From positions 2,356,001 to 2,420,000 of the forward strand of contig CBDDPH010000002.1 in assembly GCA_965232265.1 (NCBI GenBank): a DNA stretch of 64,000 nucleotides, in the 5' to 3' direction. The DNA is from VXRD01 sp965232265. Its GTDB lineage: Bacteria > Latescibacterota > UBA2968. This document shows positions 1-7,957 of this stretch, piece by piece. Under the pieces are notes generated by a model. It made no database searches. It saw only the letters and a list, made by a program, of their open reading frames with translations, and was not told where the DNA came from. A program made the translations under genes and the position numbers. Numbering within the stretch: the first letter of the stretch is position 1; every line of letters begins with the position of its first letter.

Positions 1-829
1 CCACGCGGTTGAGTTCCAGCAAGAGCTTGAACATGTTCATGTCGCCGTCGTCGAGCAGGGTTTCTTCAAAGCCGCGCGCTGTGGCGAATGAGCCGCGCAC
101 ATTGCGGAAGTGTACCATAAAGATGCGGCCTTTGCGGCCGTAGTTGTTGATTTCGTCGAGGACGAGCGGTGAACCACCCGCTTCGGCGCGAGTGCCACAG
201 CAGTAGAGATAGCCGACTTGTGCGCTGGGAAAGGCGTCGATGACGCGGTGAAATCCCAGGCCGCCGAATGGCGTGTCTGGGTTGGGAGAGTCGGATGGGT
301 GAATGGCGAGCTTAATCCCGGTTTCTTCGGCGATGGGCACGAGGTGTTCATAGACGATGCAGAAGTGTTTCCACCAGTCTTGCAGGGCTTCGTAATCGGG
401 TGTTTCGGGCACGGGTTTGGTCAGTGCCTGACTTTCGCCTCGCGAGAGGTATCCGCCGCGGTGCTCAGATCGGTAGCGAAACATGAGTTCGTTAAAGGTG
501 TCGCCCCAGAATCGCTGTCGGGCAATGGGTACGCCTGCTTCGCCAAGTATGCGCAGTGCCGTACATGTATTTTCGAGTTCTTTTTCGCCGCCGGGTTGAT
601 CGGTCATAAATTTTTCCGTGATATTTGGCAGGCTGACGCGGTTGATCGACAGGCCCCAGGACTGGATCTTTTTCTTTATTTTGAGAAGTTCATCCAGGTC
701 GGGATACCCCTGTTCTGCAACGCCGGGAATGTCCGTATCCGTCCCAAAATCGAGGGCGTCAGCGCCGAGTTGGGTGACAAATCGCAGATACGAATCGGAG
801 AGTTCGCGGTGCCAGACGGAAATTTTCAT
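1..829 (-). CDS. Mannonate dehydratase-like TIM-barrel protein (3' end outside window)
   Basis: The reading frame is open from an ATG at 829 to the window edge, giving 276 residues without a stop. An AAGGAGG site precedes the start. The visible part resembles UxuA-type mannonate dehydratases (D-mannonate to 2-keto-3-deoxygluconate): AIHPSD at about residues 175-180, the CCGTRAEAGG stretch at 210-219, and MVHFRNVRG near 238-246 that would supply metal and substrate ligands. The start overlaps the ctaA stop codon as ATGA, so the two are probably co-transcribed although their functions are unrelated. The C-terminal part of the barrel is missing because the window ends. A sugar-acid isomerase or epimerase of the same fold is the alternative. 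Confidence 0.8.
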   Translation of the reverse strand, partial: MKISVWHRELSDSYLRFVTQLGADALDFGTDTDIPGVAEQGYPDLDELLKIKKKIQSWGLSINRVSLPNITEKFMTDQPGGEKELENTCTALRILGEAGVPIARQRFWGDTFNELMFRYRSEHRGGYLSRGESQALTKPVPETPDYEALQDWWKHFCIVYEHLVPIAEETGIKLAIHPSDSPNPDTPFGGLGFHRVIDAFPSAQVGYLYCCGTRAEAGGSPLVLDEINNYGRKGRIFMVHFRNVRGSFATARGFEETLLDDGDMNMFKLLLELNRV

Positions 830-1767
830 GAAGACCTCCTTGTGTTGATGGTTCTCAGTGTGAGCCACAAAGTATAGACCGCGCAGATGAGCAGGGCTGC
901 GGTCACGAGATGGAGTACTTGAAATACGCGGGGTAGGCCACCGTAAGCCAGAGCTATGCCAGTGGCTGCTTGAAACAGAATGAGTGCGAATGCGAGGAGG
1001 CTGCTCACTTTGAGCAAGCCTCTTATTGCATTTTTGCGTATGATATAGACGAGATAAGCGGCAACGGCAATGACCACCCAGGTGAAGGAGCGGTGGATGT
1101 GATCCATAAGGCCAATATTGGCGATCCATGCACTGCGAGCGACGCCCGCGCTATTTTTGATGTAGGGATCGATGGCTTCGCGCACCTGTGTGCCGAGTAG
1201 CATTTGGATGCATACCATGATGAAGAGCCAGGCTGAGAGGTGAGCGAGTAATTTGGGGGTGGGCAATGTGGCGGGAAGGCGGATGTCAACGGCGCGAAAT
1301 GTGACGTAGAGCAAGAGGCATAAGAGTACCATCGCGCCTGCCATGTGAAGGGTGATCATGCCGGGTTTGAGGCCGGATTGTACGACTTGCCCGCCGAGCC
1401 AGCCTTCAAAGCCGACGAGGAAGACGGCAGTGAGCGATCCGTAGAAGATGGCGGGTTGTGTTTTCCGATATGGGATGGCGCGCAAGAAGGTGGCGATGAC
1501 CAGCAGGCCGATGATCATGCCGATGAGGCGGTTGATGTATTCGATCCACATTTTGACCGGGTTGAAGTCTTCGATGTTTAGCCCGCGTTCTGCGAGATAG
1601 GCACGGTCGATGGCGTCGATACTCGAGGGCGGGAACCAGCAGCCCCAGCACCGGGGCCAGTCGGGACATCCCAGGCCCGCGCCTGAAACGCGCACGAGAC
1701 TGCCAACGCCGATGAGCAAGAGGATCGCAATGAGGGTGGTGATGGCGGTTTTTTGGAAGGCGTTCAT
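826..1767 (-). CDS. ctaA: Heme A synthase, CtaA/COX15 family
   Basis: This 313-residue polytopic membrane protein should oxidise heme O to heme A for an aa3-type cytochrome oxidase. It has about eight hydrophobic segments in the usual 2 x 4-helix arrangement. The first extracytoplasmic loop carries GLGCPDWPRC (31-40) with the cysteine pair. Likely heme ligands are H141 (HMAGA), H223/H225 (DHIHRSF) and H286 (QVLHL). In the first helix-bundle motif the acidic residue E76 is kept, but the usual histidine is asparagine (EYINR, N79). My recollection is that this Asn is also seen in Bacteroidetes-type enzymes; I could not check it here. No oxidase genes lie in the window. The stop overlaps the next gene. 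Confidence 0.9.
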   Translation of the reverse strand: MNAFQKTAITTLIAILLLIGVGSLVRVSGAGLGCPDWPRCWGCWFPPSSIDAIDRAYLAERGLNIEDFNPVKMWIEYINRLIGMIIGLLVIATFLRAIPYRKTQPAIFYGSLTAVFLVGFEGWLGGQVVQSGLKPGMITLHMAGAMVLLCLLLYVTFRAVDIRLPATLPTPKLLAHLSAWLFIMVCIQMLLGTQVREAIDPYIKNSAGVARSAWIANIGLMDHIHRSFTWVVIAVAAYLVYIIRKNAIRGLLKVSSLLAFALILFQAATGIALAYGGLPRVFQVLHLVTAALLICAVYTLWLTLRTINTRRSS

Positions 1768-1771
1768 ATCA

Positions 1772-1806
1772 CGAATTAAAAATTGAGAATTAAAAATTAA
1801 GAATGA
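1772..1806. repeat. Dispersed A/T-rich AATTAAAAATT element
   Basis: AATTAAAAATT-type runs followed by AAGAATGAA lie between ctaA and the small membrane gene. Close relatives recur at about 20301-20330, 50445-50465 and, inverted, 33931-33952. All are at intergenic junctions. Short runs related to CACTAACCACTAAC follow here (1824-1850) and recur near 6911-6925. Confidence 0.6.
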
Positions 1807-1850
1807 AGAGCTGGTGGGTTCACCACTAACCGCCTAACCACTAACTACCG

Positions 1851-2018
1851 CTACTCTTTTAACATCTCGTCAATGGCTTTGCGTACTGTGCGCCGCCACG
1901 CCCATTCGGACATGTCGTCCCAGTTGTCGGTGTTTTTGGGTTTCCGGAAATACAGGTAGAGTTCAATGCCCATATAGACCCAAAATGCGATAAAAATGAA
2001 GATGAAGACCCAGATCAT
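1851..2018 (-). CDS. Small single-pass membrane protein, 55 aa
   Basis: The first 20 residues from the ATG at 2018 are strongly hydrophobic (MIWVFIFIFIAFWVYMGIE), followed by a charged tail with KPKNTDNWDD and a basic and acidic C-terminus. A longer reading frame begins at 2090, but its extra N-terminus is polar, has no ribosome site and would cross the opposite-strand gene start. I do not recognise a family. The gene is divergent from the aldo/keto reductase at 2106, leaving about 87 bp for two promoters. Its size and topology suit an accessory membrane subunit, but nothing shows which. Confidence 0.5.
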   Translation of the reverse strand: MIWVFIFIFIAFWVYMGIELYLYFRKPKNTDNWDDMSEWAWRRTVRKAIDEMLKE

Positions 2019-2105
2019 GATTGCGAAGTTGTGAGACGGTGTTATGTTATAGCGATGTGTTAAAGATACGGAAAAAGGTTGTATAAGCAACTGTTAGGAG
2101 GAACG

Positions 2106-3077
2106 ATGGAGTATCGCGTTTTGAGAGGGACGGGTATTCGCGTGTCGCGCATATCTTTGGGAACGATGACTTTTGGCGCTCAGACCGATGAGGCGACGTC
2201 TATTCGCATGGTGGATACGGCTCTGGATGCGGGTGTGAATTTTATCGATACGGCAGATACTTATGTGAATGGCGTGTCCGAAAAGATTGTGGGCAAGGCA
2301 CTCAAGGGCAAACGCGACCGGGTGATTTTGGCGAGTAAGATCGCCAATTTTGTCGGTGAGGACGAGATTAAGGATCAGGGGTTGCACCGCTGGCACGTGA
2401 TTCGGGGTGTGGAAGCGTGTTTGAAGCGGTTGCAGACCGATTGTCTGGATATTCTCTATTTGCACAAGCCCGATTGGCATACGCCTCTTGAAGAGACGAT
2501 GGCGGCGTTTGATACGTTGGTACAACAGGGGAAGATCATCTATGTGGGGATGTCGAATTTTGCTTCGTGGCAGGTGATGAAAGCGCTTTGGAAATGCGAT
2601 GTAAACAATTGGGCATCGCCCGTGGTGTTGCAGGTGCCCTATAATTTGATTACGCGGAGTATCGATGAGGAATGCGTTGCGTTTAGCCGTGAAATGAATA
2701 TTGGAATGGCCGTATATAATCCGCTCGCTGCGGGCATGCTGACGGGCAAGCACACGCGGGATACCGAACCCGCAGTGGATACGCGATTCGATTTGAATCG
2801 GGATTATTACGGCAGGTTCTGGCATGACTGCAATTTTGACGCGCTCGATGAGTTGAAGCAGATTGCACATTCTGCAGGCAAGACGCTGATTGAATTGTCT
2901 TTGCAATGGTTGATGTCTCAGTCAATTGTCGATTCGATGATTTTGGGTGCGAGCAAGTTGGAACATCTGACGCACAATATTCAGGCGGCAGATGGCCGGT
3001 TGGATGCGGATGTGTTAGAGGCTTGCGATGCGGTGTGGCGCAATGTGCGCGGGGGACATTTCCCGTATAATAGGTGA
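2106..3077 (+). CDS. Aldo/keto reductase
   Basis: This 323-residue (alpha/beta)8-barrel oxidoreductase of the AKR superfamily probably reduces an aldehyde or ketone with NADPH. The AKR catalytic set is visible: FIDTADTY supplies Asp and Tyr, VILASK the Lys, and LYLHKPD the His. GTMTFG near the N-terminus and the C-terminal SMILGASKLEHL coenzyme-binding segment fit the family. The start is the ATG eight bases after AGGAGG; an upstream ATG at 2079 lacks a ribosome site. The substrate is not evident. The stop lies three bases before a CGCAGATG-type repeat. Confidence 0.9.
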   Translation: MEYRVLRGTGIRVSRISLGTMTFGAQTDEATSIRMVDTALDAGVNFIDTADTYVNGVSEKIVGKALKGKRDRVILASKIANFVGEDEIKDQGLHRWHVIRGVEACLKRLQTDCLDILYLHKPDWHTPLEETMAAFDTLVQQGKIIYVGMSNFASWQVMKALWKCDVNNWASPVVLQVPYNLITRSIDEECVAFSREMNIGMAVYNPLAAGMLTGKHTRDTEPAVDTRFDLNRDYYGRFWHDCNFDALDELKQIAHSAGKTLIELSLQWLMSQSIVDSMILGASKLEHLTHNIQAADGRLDADVLEACDAVWRNVRGGHFPYNR

Positions 3078-3079
3078 AG

Positions 3080-3211
3080 GTATCCGCAGATGAACGCAGA
3101 TGGACACAGATGTTATAGGGCAATCCGTAGGTGCGGGTTTCGAGCGGGGTATGAAGGCGAGTAAATCGAGCATGACTGGCCGTTTCTTAGGCCAGTTCAA
3201 CCCGCACCTAC
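3080..3211. repeat. CGCAGATG repeat plus nested inverted repeats
   Basis: At 3080-3112 is a copy of the dispersed repeat with three CRCAGATG units. It is followed by a perfect 13-bp inverted repeat, GTAGGTGCGGGTT at 3127-3139 and its complement at 3199-3211. Inside lies a smaller hairpin, ACTGGCC (3174-3180) pairing with GGCCAGT (3189-3195). The whole looks like a miniature palindromic element. No gene is seen in the roughly 230 bases between the reductase and the next gene. Confidence 0.7.
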
Positions 3212-3307
3212 CATGGTTGTCCAAGACGTGTGACGGGAACAAAGTAGATGATATTGATGTCGAATTTTTGAAATTTCGGGCAAATGTATGCAGGTCGGTC
3301 GGGATTT

Positions 3308-5764
3308 ATGATTATGTTGCGAATTGCCAAAATCACATATTTAATTTTTGCAATCCTCTTTGGCCTTGTTGCGGAAAGCGCGTGGGGGCAGGAGACGGAT
3401 TATCGCACGTTGTGGGCGCGGGGCGATTATGCCGAGGCGGTGAATGTGCTCGAGCGGGCGTCTTATCATCCGTGGTCAACGCGGCGGGATTATGCCGAAT
3501 TGCTGGCGTTGACGGGGCGCGTTGACGAAGCGATTGCGCAACTGGAAGGGATTGGAAGTGCGCTCGATGCGACCGTGCGTTTGGCCGAGTTGTATCGCAT
3601 GCGCGGTCGGATGGGCGATTATGGCCTGGCATTGATGAAGGCCGAGGACCAGGTGCGCTTGTTGTCGGAATATCGCCATGATGTCGATGATTTGATCGCA
3701 ATTGCGCGTCTGCGCGAGTTACAGGGTGAAGATCCAAAATCGCTGTTGCGGTTTTACAATTTGATGGCTGAGGTTTTTCCCAATAGCGCGTCTGTGCTGG
3801 TTGCGGCGGGCAATCTGGCGCTGGGCAAACGCGCTTTTGACGTGGCGTCAGAAAAATACGGTGCAGCACTCGCGTTGGAGCCTGAGGACCAGGAGGCTTT
3901 GGCGGGGTTGATGTGGTGTTATTACCGCGCGGGCGATGATCGGGTTTTGGAGGTGATGGCGCAACTTCTCGCCCTTAACCCAAATCATCTGGAGGTCCAG
4001 CGGTTGCAAGCCGAGCAATTGCTGGATCGCGATGCGCCACAGGACGCGCTTGAGGTGCTGGATTCTATCCTTTCTGTTAATCCAAATCACCTGAAAGCAC
4101 TGGGGTTAAAGGCGGCGGCGTTTTTTTTGTTGGACGATTCTGAGGCGATGCAAGAGATGCAGGAACGAGTATTGGCTTTTAATGGGTATTTTTCAGGGGC
4201 TTTTCGCATTCCCGGGCGCATTGCGTCTCGGCAATACCGGTTTGAAGAAGGGCGTGCTTTTCAAGCGCGTGCGTTGGAAATTGATGCAAAAGATGTCGAG
4301 GCGCGTTTGCTGTTGGCGTATGATTTGTTGCGCTTGGGCAAAGATGTCGAGGCGCGGAGCGAGTTGGAGCAGGTTTTTGCTGCCGACCCATATAGCGTGC
4401 GGGCGTATAATTTGCTTGAGGCTGCCGATGCGATAGATGGTTTTGTGACGATATCGCGGGGTATTTTCAAGTTGCAACTGCCCAGGCAAGAAGCCGAGGT
4501 GATGTCCGATGAGTTGTTGAGGTTGCTCAATGAAGCGGCTTTGTACTATCAGAGAAAATACAATATTGAGTTGCACACGCCCGTGGTGGTGCAGGTGTTT
4601 GACGATCACGATGTGTTTATGGTGCGGTCGGTTGGTCTGCCGGGCAATGCGGGGCATTTGGGCATTTGTTTTGGGCGGTTGGTCACGATGGATTCTCCTC
4701 GAGCGCGACCACCCGGCACGATGAACTGGCAACAGGTGTTGTGGCACGAGTTTGTGCATGTGATTACGCTGCAAAAGACCCACAATCGCATGCCGCGCTG
4801 GCTGTCGGAGGGAATTTCGGTCTATGAGGAGACGCAAAAGGATGTGTCGTGGGGGCAGCGGCTGGGGCCGGAATTTAAGCAGATTGTAGATGGCGAGGGG
4901 TTTCCCGCTGTAGGCGATCTCGGGCGGTTTTTTACCGATCCAGAAACGCCGATGCATCTGATGTATGGGTATTTTGTATCGGGCGAGTTTGTGGCTTTTT
5001 ATGTGAATCACTACGGCCACGATGCACTGGTGACGGCACTCGACCGCATTGGCGATGGCATGGAGGCTGTTGAGGCGTTGATTTCGGCCAGCGGTGTTTC
5101 TGCTCGTCTCGTGGATGAGCGGTTTATGGAATATATGGGAAATCGATGCGCGCCTCTCGTGGCGCTGTCCAAAGATTCGGAGTTTCGCCAGAAGTTAAAT
5201 GCGGGGAAAGAGGCTGTTGAGGCAGAGAACTGGGCGGATGCAGAGCGGTTTTTCACAGAGGCGCATGCACTGTATCCAGATTATGCAGCGGAAGATGCGC
5301 CCTTGCGGCTATGGGCGGATGCCGCTGCTGTGCGCGGCGATCCGAAGTGGTATCGCAAGGCATTAAAAAAGCTCGTTGCATGGGATGCGATGGCGCATGA
5401 AGCCTGTCTGGCGTTGGGCGGATTGTATGTGGCGGATAAAGACTGGGCGGCTGCGCGTGCCGTGCTGGACCGGGCATTGGCGGTGCGTCCTTTTCAGGTT
5501 GAGATACTGACGCGCAGTGCCGAGGTTCACGAGATGTTGGCGGATTGGGATGCGGCTATTGCGGATTGGCGTCGGCTGATTTATCTGGATGCGACGAGAC
5601 GCGCCGAGCACCGGCTCAATCTGGCGGAGACGCTCGCAAAAAAGGGCGAGGTTGTGGCTGCAAAAGCCGAGGTGCTCGCGCTGTTGGAAACCATGCCACA
5701 TTTTTGGGATGCACAACAGTTGTTGTTGGAATTGGTGGAAGTATCCGCAGATGAACGCAGATAG
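3308..5764 (+). CDS. Secreted TPR protein with gluzincin-type metallopeptidase domain
   Basis: The protein has 818 residues and starts with a signal peptide (LRIAKITYLIFAILFGLVA then AESAWG). Tandem TPR-like helices fill the N-terminal half (DPKSLLRFYNLMAEVFP, ALALEPEDQEAL, LALNPNHLEV). A zinc-peptidase core follows: HEFVH at 480-484 and WLSEGISVYEE with the third ligand E501, as in peptidase MA-like proteins. More TPRs close the protein. It probably acts outside the cytoplasmic membrane, perhaps on envelope proteins. The ATG at 3314 is an equally good start. The last residues, VSADERR and the stop, are encoded by the CGCAGATG repeat, so the original C-terminus may have differed. Confidence 0.75.
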   Translation: MIMLRIAKITYLIFAILFGLVAESAWGQETDYRTLWARGDYAEAVNVLERASYHPWSTRRDYAELLALTGRVDEAIAQLEGIGSALDATVRLAELYRMRGRMGDYGLALMKAEDQVRLLSEYRHDVDDLIAIARLRELQGEDPKSLLRFYNLMAEVFPNSASVLVAAGNLALGKRAFDVASEKYGAALALEPEDQEALAGLMWCYYRAGDDRVLEVMAQLLALNPNHLEVQRLQAEQLLDRDAPQDALEVLDSILSVNPNHLKALGLKAAAFFLLDDSEAMQEMQERVLAFNGYFSGAFRIPGRIASRQYRFEEGRAFQARALEIDAKDVEARLLLAYDLLRLGKDVEARSELEQVFAADPYSVRAYNLLEAADAIDGFVTISRGIFKLQLPRQEAEVMSDELLRLLNEAALYYQRKYNIELHTPVVVQVFDDHDVFMVRSVGLPGNAGHLGICFGRLVTMDSPRARPPGTMNWQQVLWHEFVHVITLQKTHNRMPRWLSEGISVYEETQKDVSWGQRLGPEFKQIVDGEGFPAVGDLGRFFTDPETPMHLMYGYFVSGEFVAFYVNHYGHDALVTALDRIGDGMEAVEALISASGVSARLVDERFMEYMGNRCAPLVALSKDSEFRQKLNAGKEAVEAENWADAERFFTEAHALYPDYAAEDAPLRLWADAAAVRGDPKWYRKALKKLVAWDAMAHEACLALGGLYVADKDWAAARAVLDRALAVRPFQVEILTRSAEVHEMLADWDAAIADWRRLIYLDATRRAEHRLNLAETLAKKGEVVAAKAEVLALLETMPHFWDAQQLLLELVEVSADERR

Positions 5765-5893
5765 GCGCAGATGAAAAATAAAACGTTGGTAGGGGTGGGT
5801 TTGTAACCCGCCCGCCGTTAATTCGCAGATGGACGCAGATGAAAAATAAAACGTCGGTAGGGGCGGGTTTGTAACCCGCCCGCCGTTAATTCG
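5741..5893. repeat. CGCAGATG repeat with a 68-bp tandem duplication and hairpins
   Basis: A 68-bp unit is present twice in tandem (ATGAAAAATAAAACG begins at 5771 and 5839) with only a few differences. Each unit contains CGCAGATG and a hairpin; in the second copy GGGCGGGTT (5861-5869) pairs with AACCCGCCC (5873-5881) around TGT. In the first copy one arm carries a compensable G-T pair. The left end overlaps the end of the preceding coding region. The short spacer to the next gene (5912) leaves little room for a promoter other than within this repeat. Confidence 0.8.
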
Positions 5894-5911
5894 CCAAACG
5901 GAGATTTCACA

Positions 5912-6766
5912 ATGCGAATGGTTATCGCATGTTTGTTGGTGCTGTTGATGCCCGAGTGGGATGTCGATGCACAGTTCGGGCGCAGACGGCGAGGGCCTGT
6001 CGAGCGGATGGCACGCGATATTTTTCCGGGTAATACGTTTACGTTTTGCCGCATCGAGTATTCGAATTATACGGGCGATGATGATTGGGGGTATCGGCGG
6101 CGAAGGGGCAGTTGGTCGGTGGATTATCCCGAGTCGGATGAGAATTTTTCTCTGCGTTTGTCTCAAATTACAACGCTCAATGTGAATCGCACAGAAGACG
6201 GGCAGTTTAAGCATGTGATTGTGCGCCTCGATGATCCCGAGTTGTTTAAGTATCCTTTTGTTTATATGCTCGAAGTGGGGCGGATGGCTTTGAGTGTGTC
6301 CGAGCAGGAGGGGTTGCGCGAGTATTTGTTGCGCGGTGGTTTTTTGCTGGTGGATGATTTCTGGGGGGATGATGCGTGGCGAAATTGGGAGTACGAGATT
6401 TCTCAGGTGTTGCCGCCCGATGAGTTCCCTTTGGTGGATATTCCGCTGGATCACGAGTTGTTTCACATTGTGTTTGATATTAAGGAGGTGCCGCAGGTGC
6501 CGGGGCTGGGCAGTTTCTGGGACTGGCAATCGACGGGGATTACTTATGAGGGCTGGGCCGGGCGTTATGACCAATACGGTTCTGAGGCGCACTGCAAAGG
6601 CATTTTTGATCGGGATGGACGGTTGATGGTCGTGGTGATGCACAATACGGATTTGGGCGATGGTTGGGAACGCGAGGGCGAGAATTACGAGTATTTTCGG
6701 AATTTTTCCGCGCCCAAGGCGTATCCCATGGGTATTAATATCGTGGTGTATGCGATGACGCATTGA
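5912..6766 (+). CDS. DUF4159 domain protein
   Basis: The 284-residue protein has a short signal-like N-terminus (MRMVIACLLVLLMPEWDVDA), so it is probably exported. It matches the DUF4159 pattern: FTFCRIEYSN near the start, LRLSQITTLNVN, PFVYMLEVGRMALSVSEQEGLREYLLRGGFLLVDDFW, and GINIVVYAMTH at the end. The fold is like glutamine amidotransferases without a catalytic triad that I can identify. DUF4159 proteins are commonly encoded beside MoxR ATPases and DUF58/VWA proteins, exactly as here. GGAG lies eight bases before the ATG. The molecular role of the family is not established. Confidence 0.85.
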   Translation: MRMVIACLLVLLMPEWDVDAQFGRRRRGPVERMARDIFPGNTFTFCRIEYSNYTGDDDWGYRRRRGSWSVDYPESDENFSLRLSQITTLNVNRTEDGQFKHVIVRLDDPELFKYPFVYMLEVGRMALSVSEQEGLREYLLRGGFLLVDDFWGDDAWRNWEYEISQVLPPDEFPLVDIPLDHELFHIVFDIKEVPQVPGLGSFWDWQSTGITYEGWAGRYDQYGSEAHCKGIFDRDGRLMVVVMHNTDLGDGWEREGENYEYFRNFSAPKAYPMGINIVVYAMTH

Positions 6767-6934
6767 GGAGGAAGACCTCTCCCCCTGGCCCCCTCTCCTA
6801 CGAGGAAAGGGGGGAATGTATTACAAGAAGATGAGACACTCAAAACCGTCCGGTTTGCTCCCCTTCCTTTCAGGGGTTGGGGGTAGGTCAGGGCGGGTTG
6901 GGTGAAATCTAATCACTAACCACTGAGGTATTTT
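6767..6934. other. Intergenic G/C-tract spacer before moxR
   Basis: The segment contains CCCCCTGGCCCCCTCTCC-type and AGGGGTTGGGGG-type tracts, a dispersed repeat style, then CTAATCACTAACCACTGAGG just before the moxR start. No coding potential or clear promoter is visible. Confidence 0.45.
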
Positions 6935-7957
6935 TTGGAAATTCAAAAACAAGAAACGCCGTTTGAAGCCGAGGCGATAGACAAGTTGCGCGATGGTCGC
7001 GCACGGATGATGGCGCAGATTCGCAAGGTGATCGTCGGGCAGGATGAGGTTATTGAGTCGCTGCTGATTGTGTTGTTTAGCGGCGGTCATTGTTTGTTGA
7101 CGGGCGCGCCGGGTTTGGCGAAGACGCTGCTGGTGCGTACGATTGCGAAAATTTTGGATTTGGATTTTAAGCGCGTGCAGTTTACGCCGGATCTGATGCC
7201 TTCGGATATAACGGGTACAGAGATTATCGATGAGGATCGCGTGGGGGGACACCGCGAGTTGCGGTTTATTCCGGGTCCTATTTTTACACATATTTTGCTG
7301 GCTGATGAGATTAACCGCACGCCGCCCAAGACACAGGCAGCACTGCTGGAGGCGATGGAGGAGAAGCAGGTTACAATAGGGGGTAAATTGCACGCGCTGG
7401 AGCAACCGTTTTTCGTTCTGGCAACGCAGAATCCCATTGAGTTGGAAGGGACTTATCCACTGCCCGAGGCGCAGTTGGATCGCTTTATGATGAATATCTG
7501 GATCGATTATTTGACAGAGGATGAGGAGTTGGATGTGGCCACGCGCACGACGGCGATTGAGGTTGAAGAGGTCGAGCCTGTGTTTTCGGGTGTAGATATG
7601 CTCGATTTTGCCAGGCTGGTGCGGATGGTTCCTGTTGCCGAGCCTGTGGCGCGTTATGCGGTGCAACTGGTGCAGGCGAGCCGCCCGGGCGATGCGGCGC
7701 CGGATTTTGTTACGTCATGGGTGAGTTGGGGCGCGGGCACACGCGGCGTGCAGGGGTTGTTGCTGGGGGCAAAGGCGCGGGCACTGCTCAAGGGGCGATA
7801 CCACGTTTCTTTTGGCGATGTTCAGGCGGTTGCGCCCAATGTGTTGCGCCATCGCATTTTGACCAATTTTAGAGCCGAAGCCGATCGCGTAAATGCCGAG
7901 GATGTTATCAGTCGACTGTTGGAGACTATTCAACCGCCAGAGGCGGATCTGGTGTAG
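6935..7957 (+). CDS. moxR: MoxR-family AAA+ ATPase
   Basis: This 340-residue MoxR-type chaperone ATPase probably remodels or inserts metal centres into VWA-domain clients. Visible motifs are the RKVIVGQDEV N-terminus, Walker A GAPGLAKTL with lysine 63, Walker B around residue 121 (ILLADEINRTPPKTQAALLEAM), the sensor region FVLATQNPIELEGTYPLPEAQLDRF, and the C-terminal lid. The start used is TTG at 6935 behind a TGAGGT site; ATG at 7007 would lose conserved N-terminal residues. MoxR is normally followed directly by DUF58 and VWA genes, but here an antisense gene and a vapBC pair intervene. Its 3' end overlaps the convergent AlbA_2 gene by 32 bases. Confidence 0.93.
   Translation: MEIQKQETPFEAEAIDKLRDGRARMMAQIRKVIVGQDEVIESLLIVLFSGGHCLLTGAPGLAKTLLVRTIAKILDLDFKRVQFTPDLMPSDITGTEIIDEDRVGGHRELRFIPGPIFTHILLADEINRTPPKTQAALLEAMEEKQVTIGGKLHALEQPFFVLATQNPIELEGTYPLPEAQLDRFMMNIWIDYLTEDEELDVATRTTAIEVEEVEPVFSGVDMLDFARLVRMVPVAEPVARYAVQLVQASRPGDAAPDFVTSWVSWGAGTRGVQGLLLGAKARALLKGRYHVSFGDVQAVAPNVLRHRILTNFRAEADRVNAEDVISRLLETIQPPEADLV

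Noticed and set aside
218..877. Long plus-strand frame at the window start
   Set aside because: It is antisense to a gene with clear mannonate-dehydratase motifs and lacks any family features.
3078..3307. Insertion sequence with terminal repeats after the aldo/keto reductase
   Set aside because: The inverted repeat encloses only 59 bases and no transposase or target-site duplication is visible.
5363..6763. 466-codon minus-strand frame
   Set aside because: It runs antisense to the TPR peptidase and DUF4159 genes and is rich in His/Arg from reverse reading of coding DNA.
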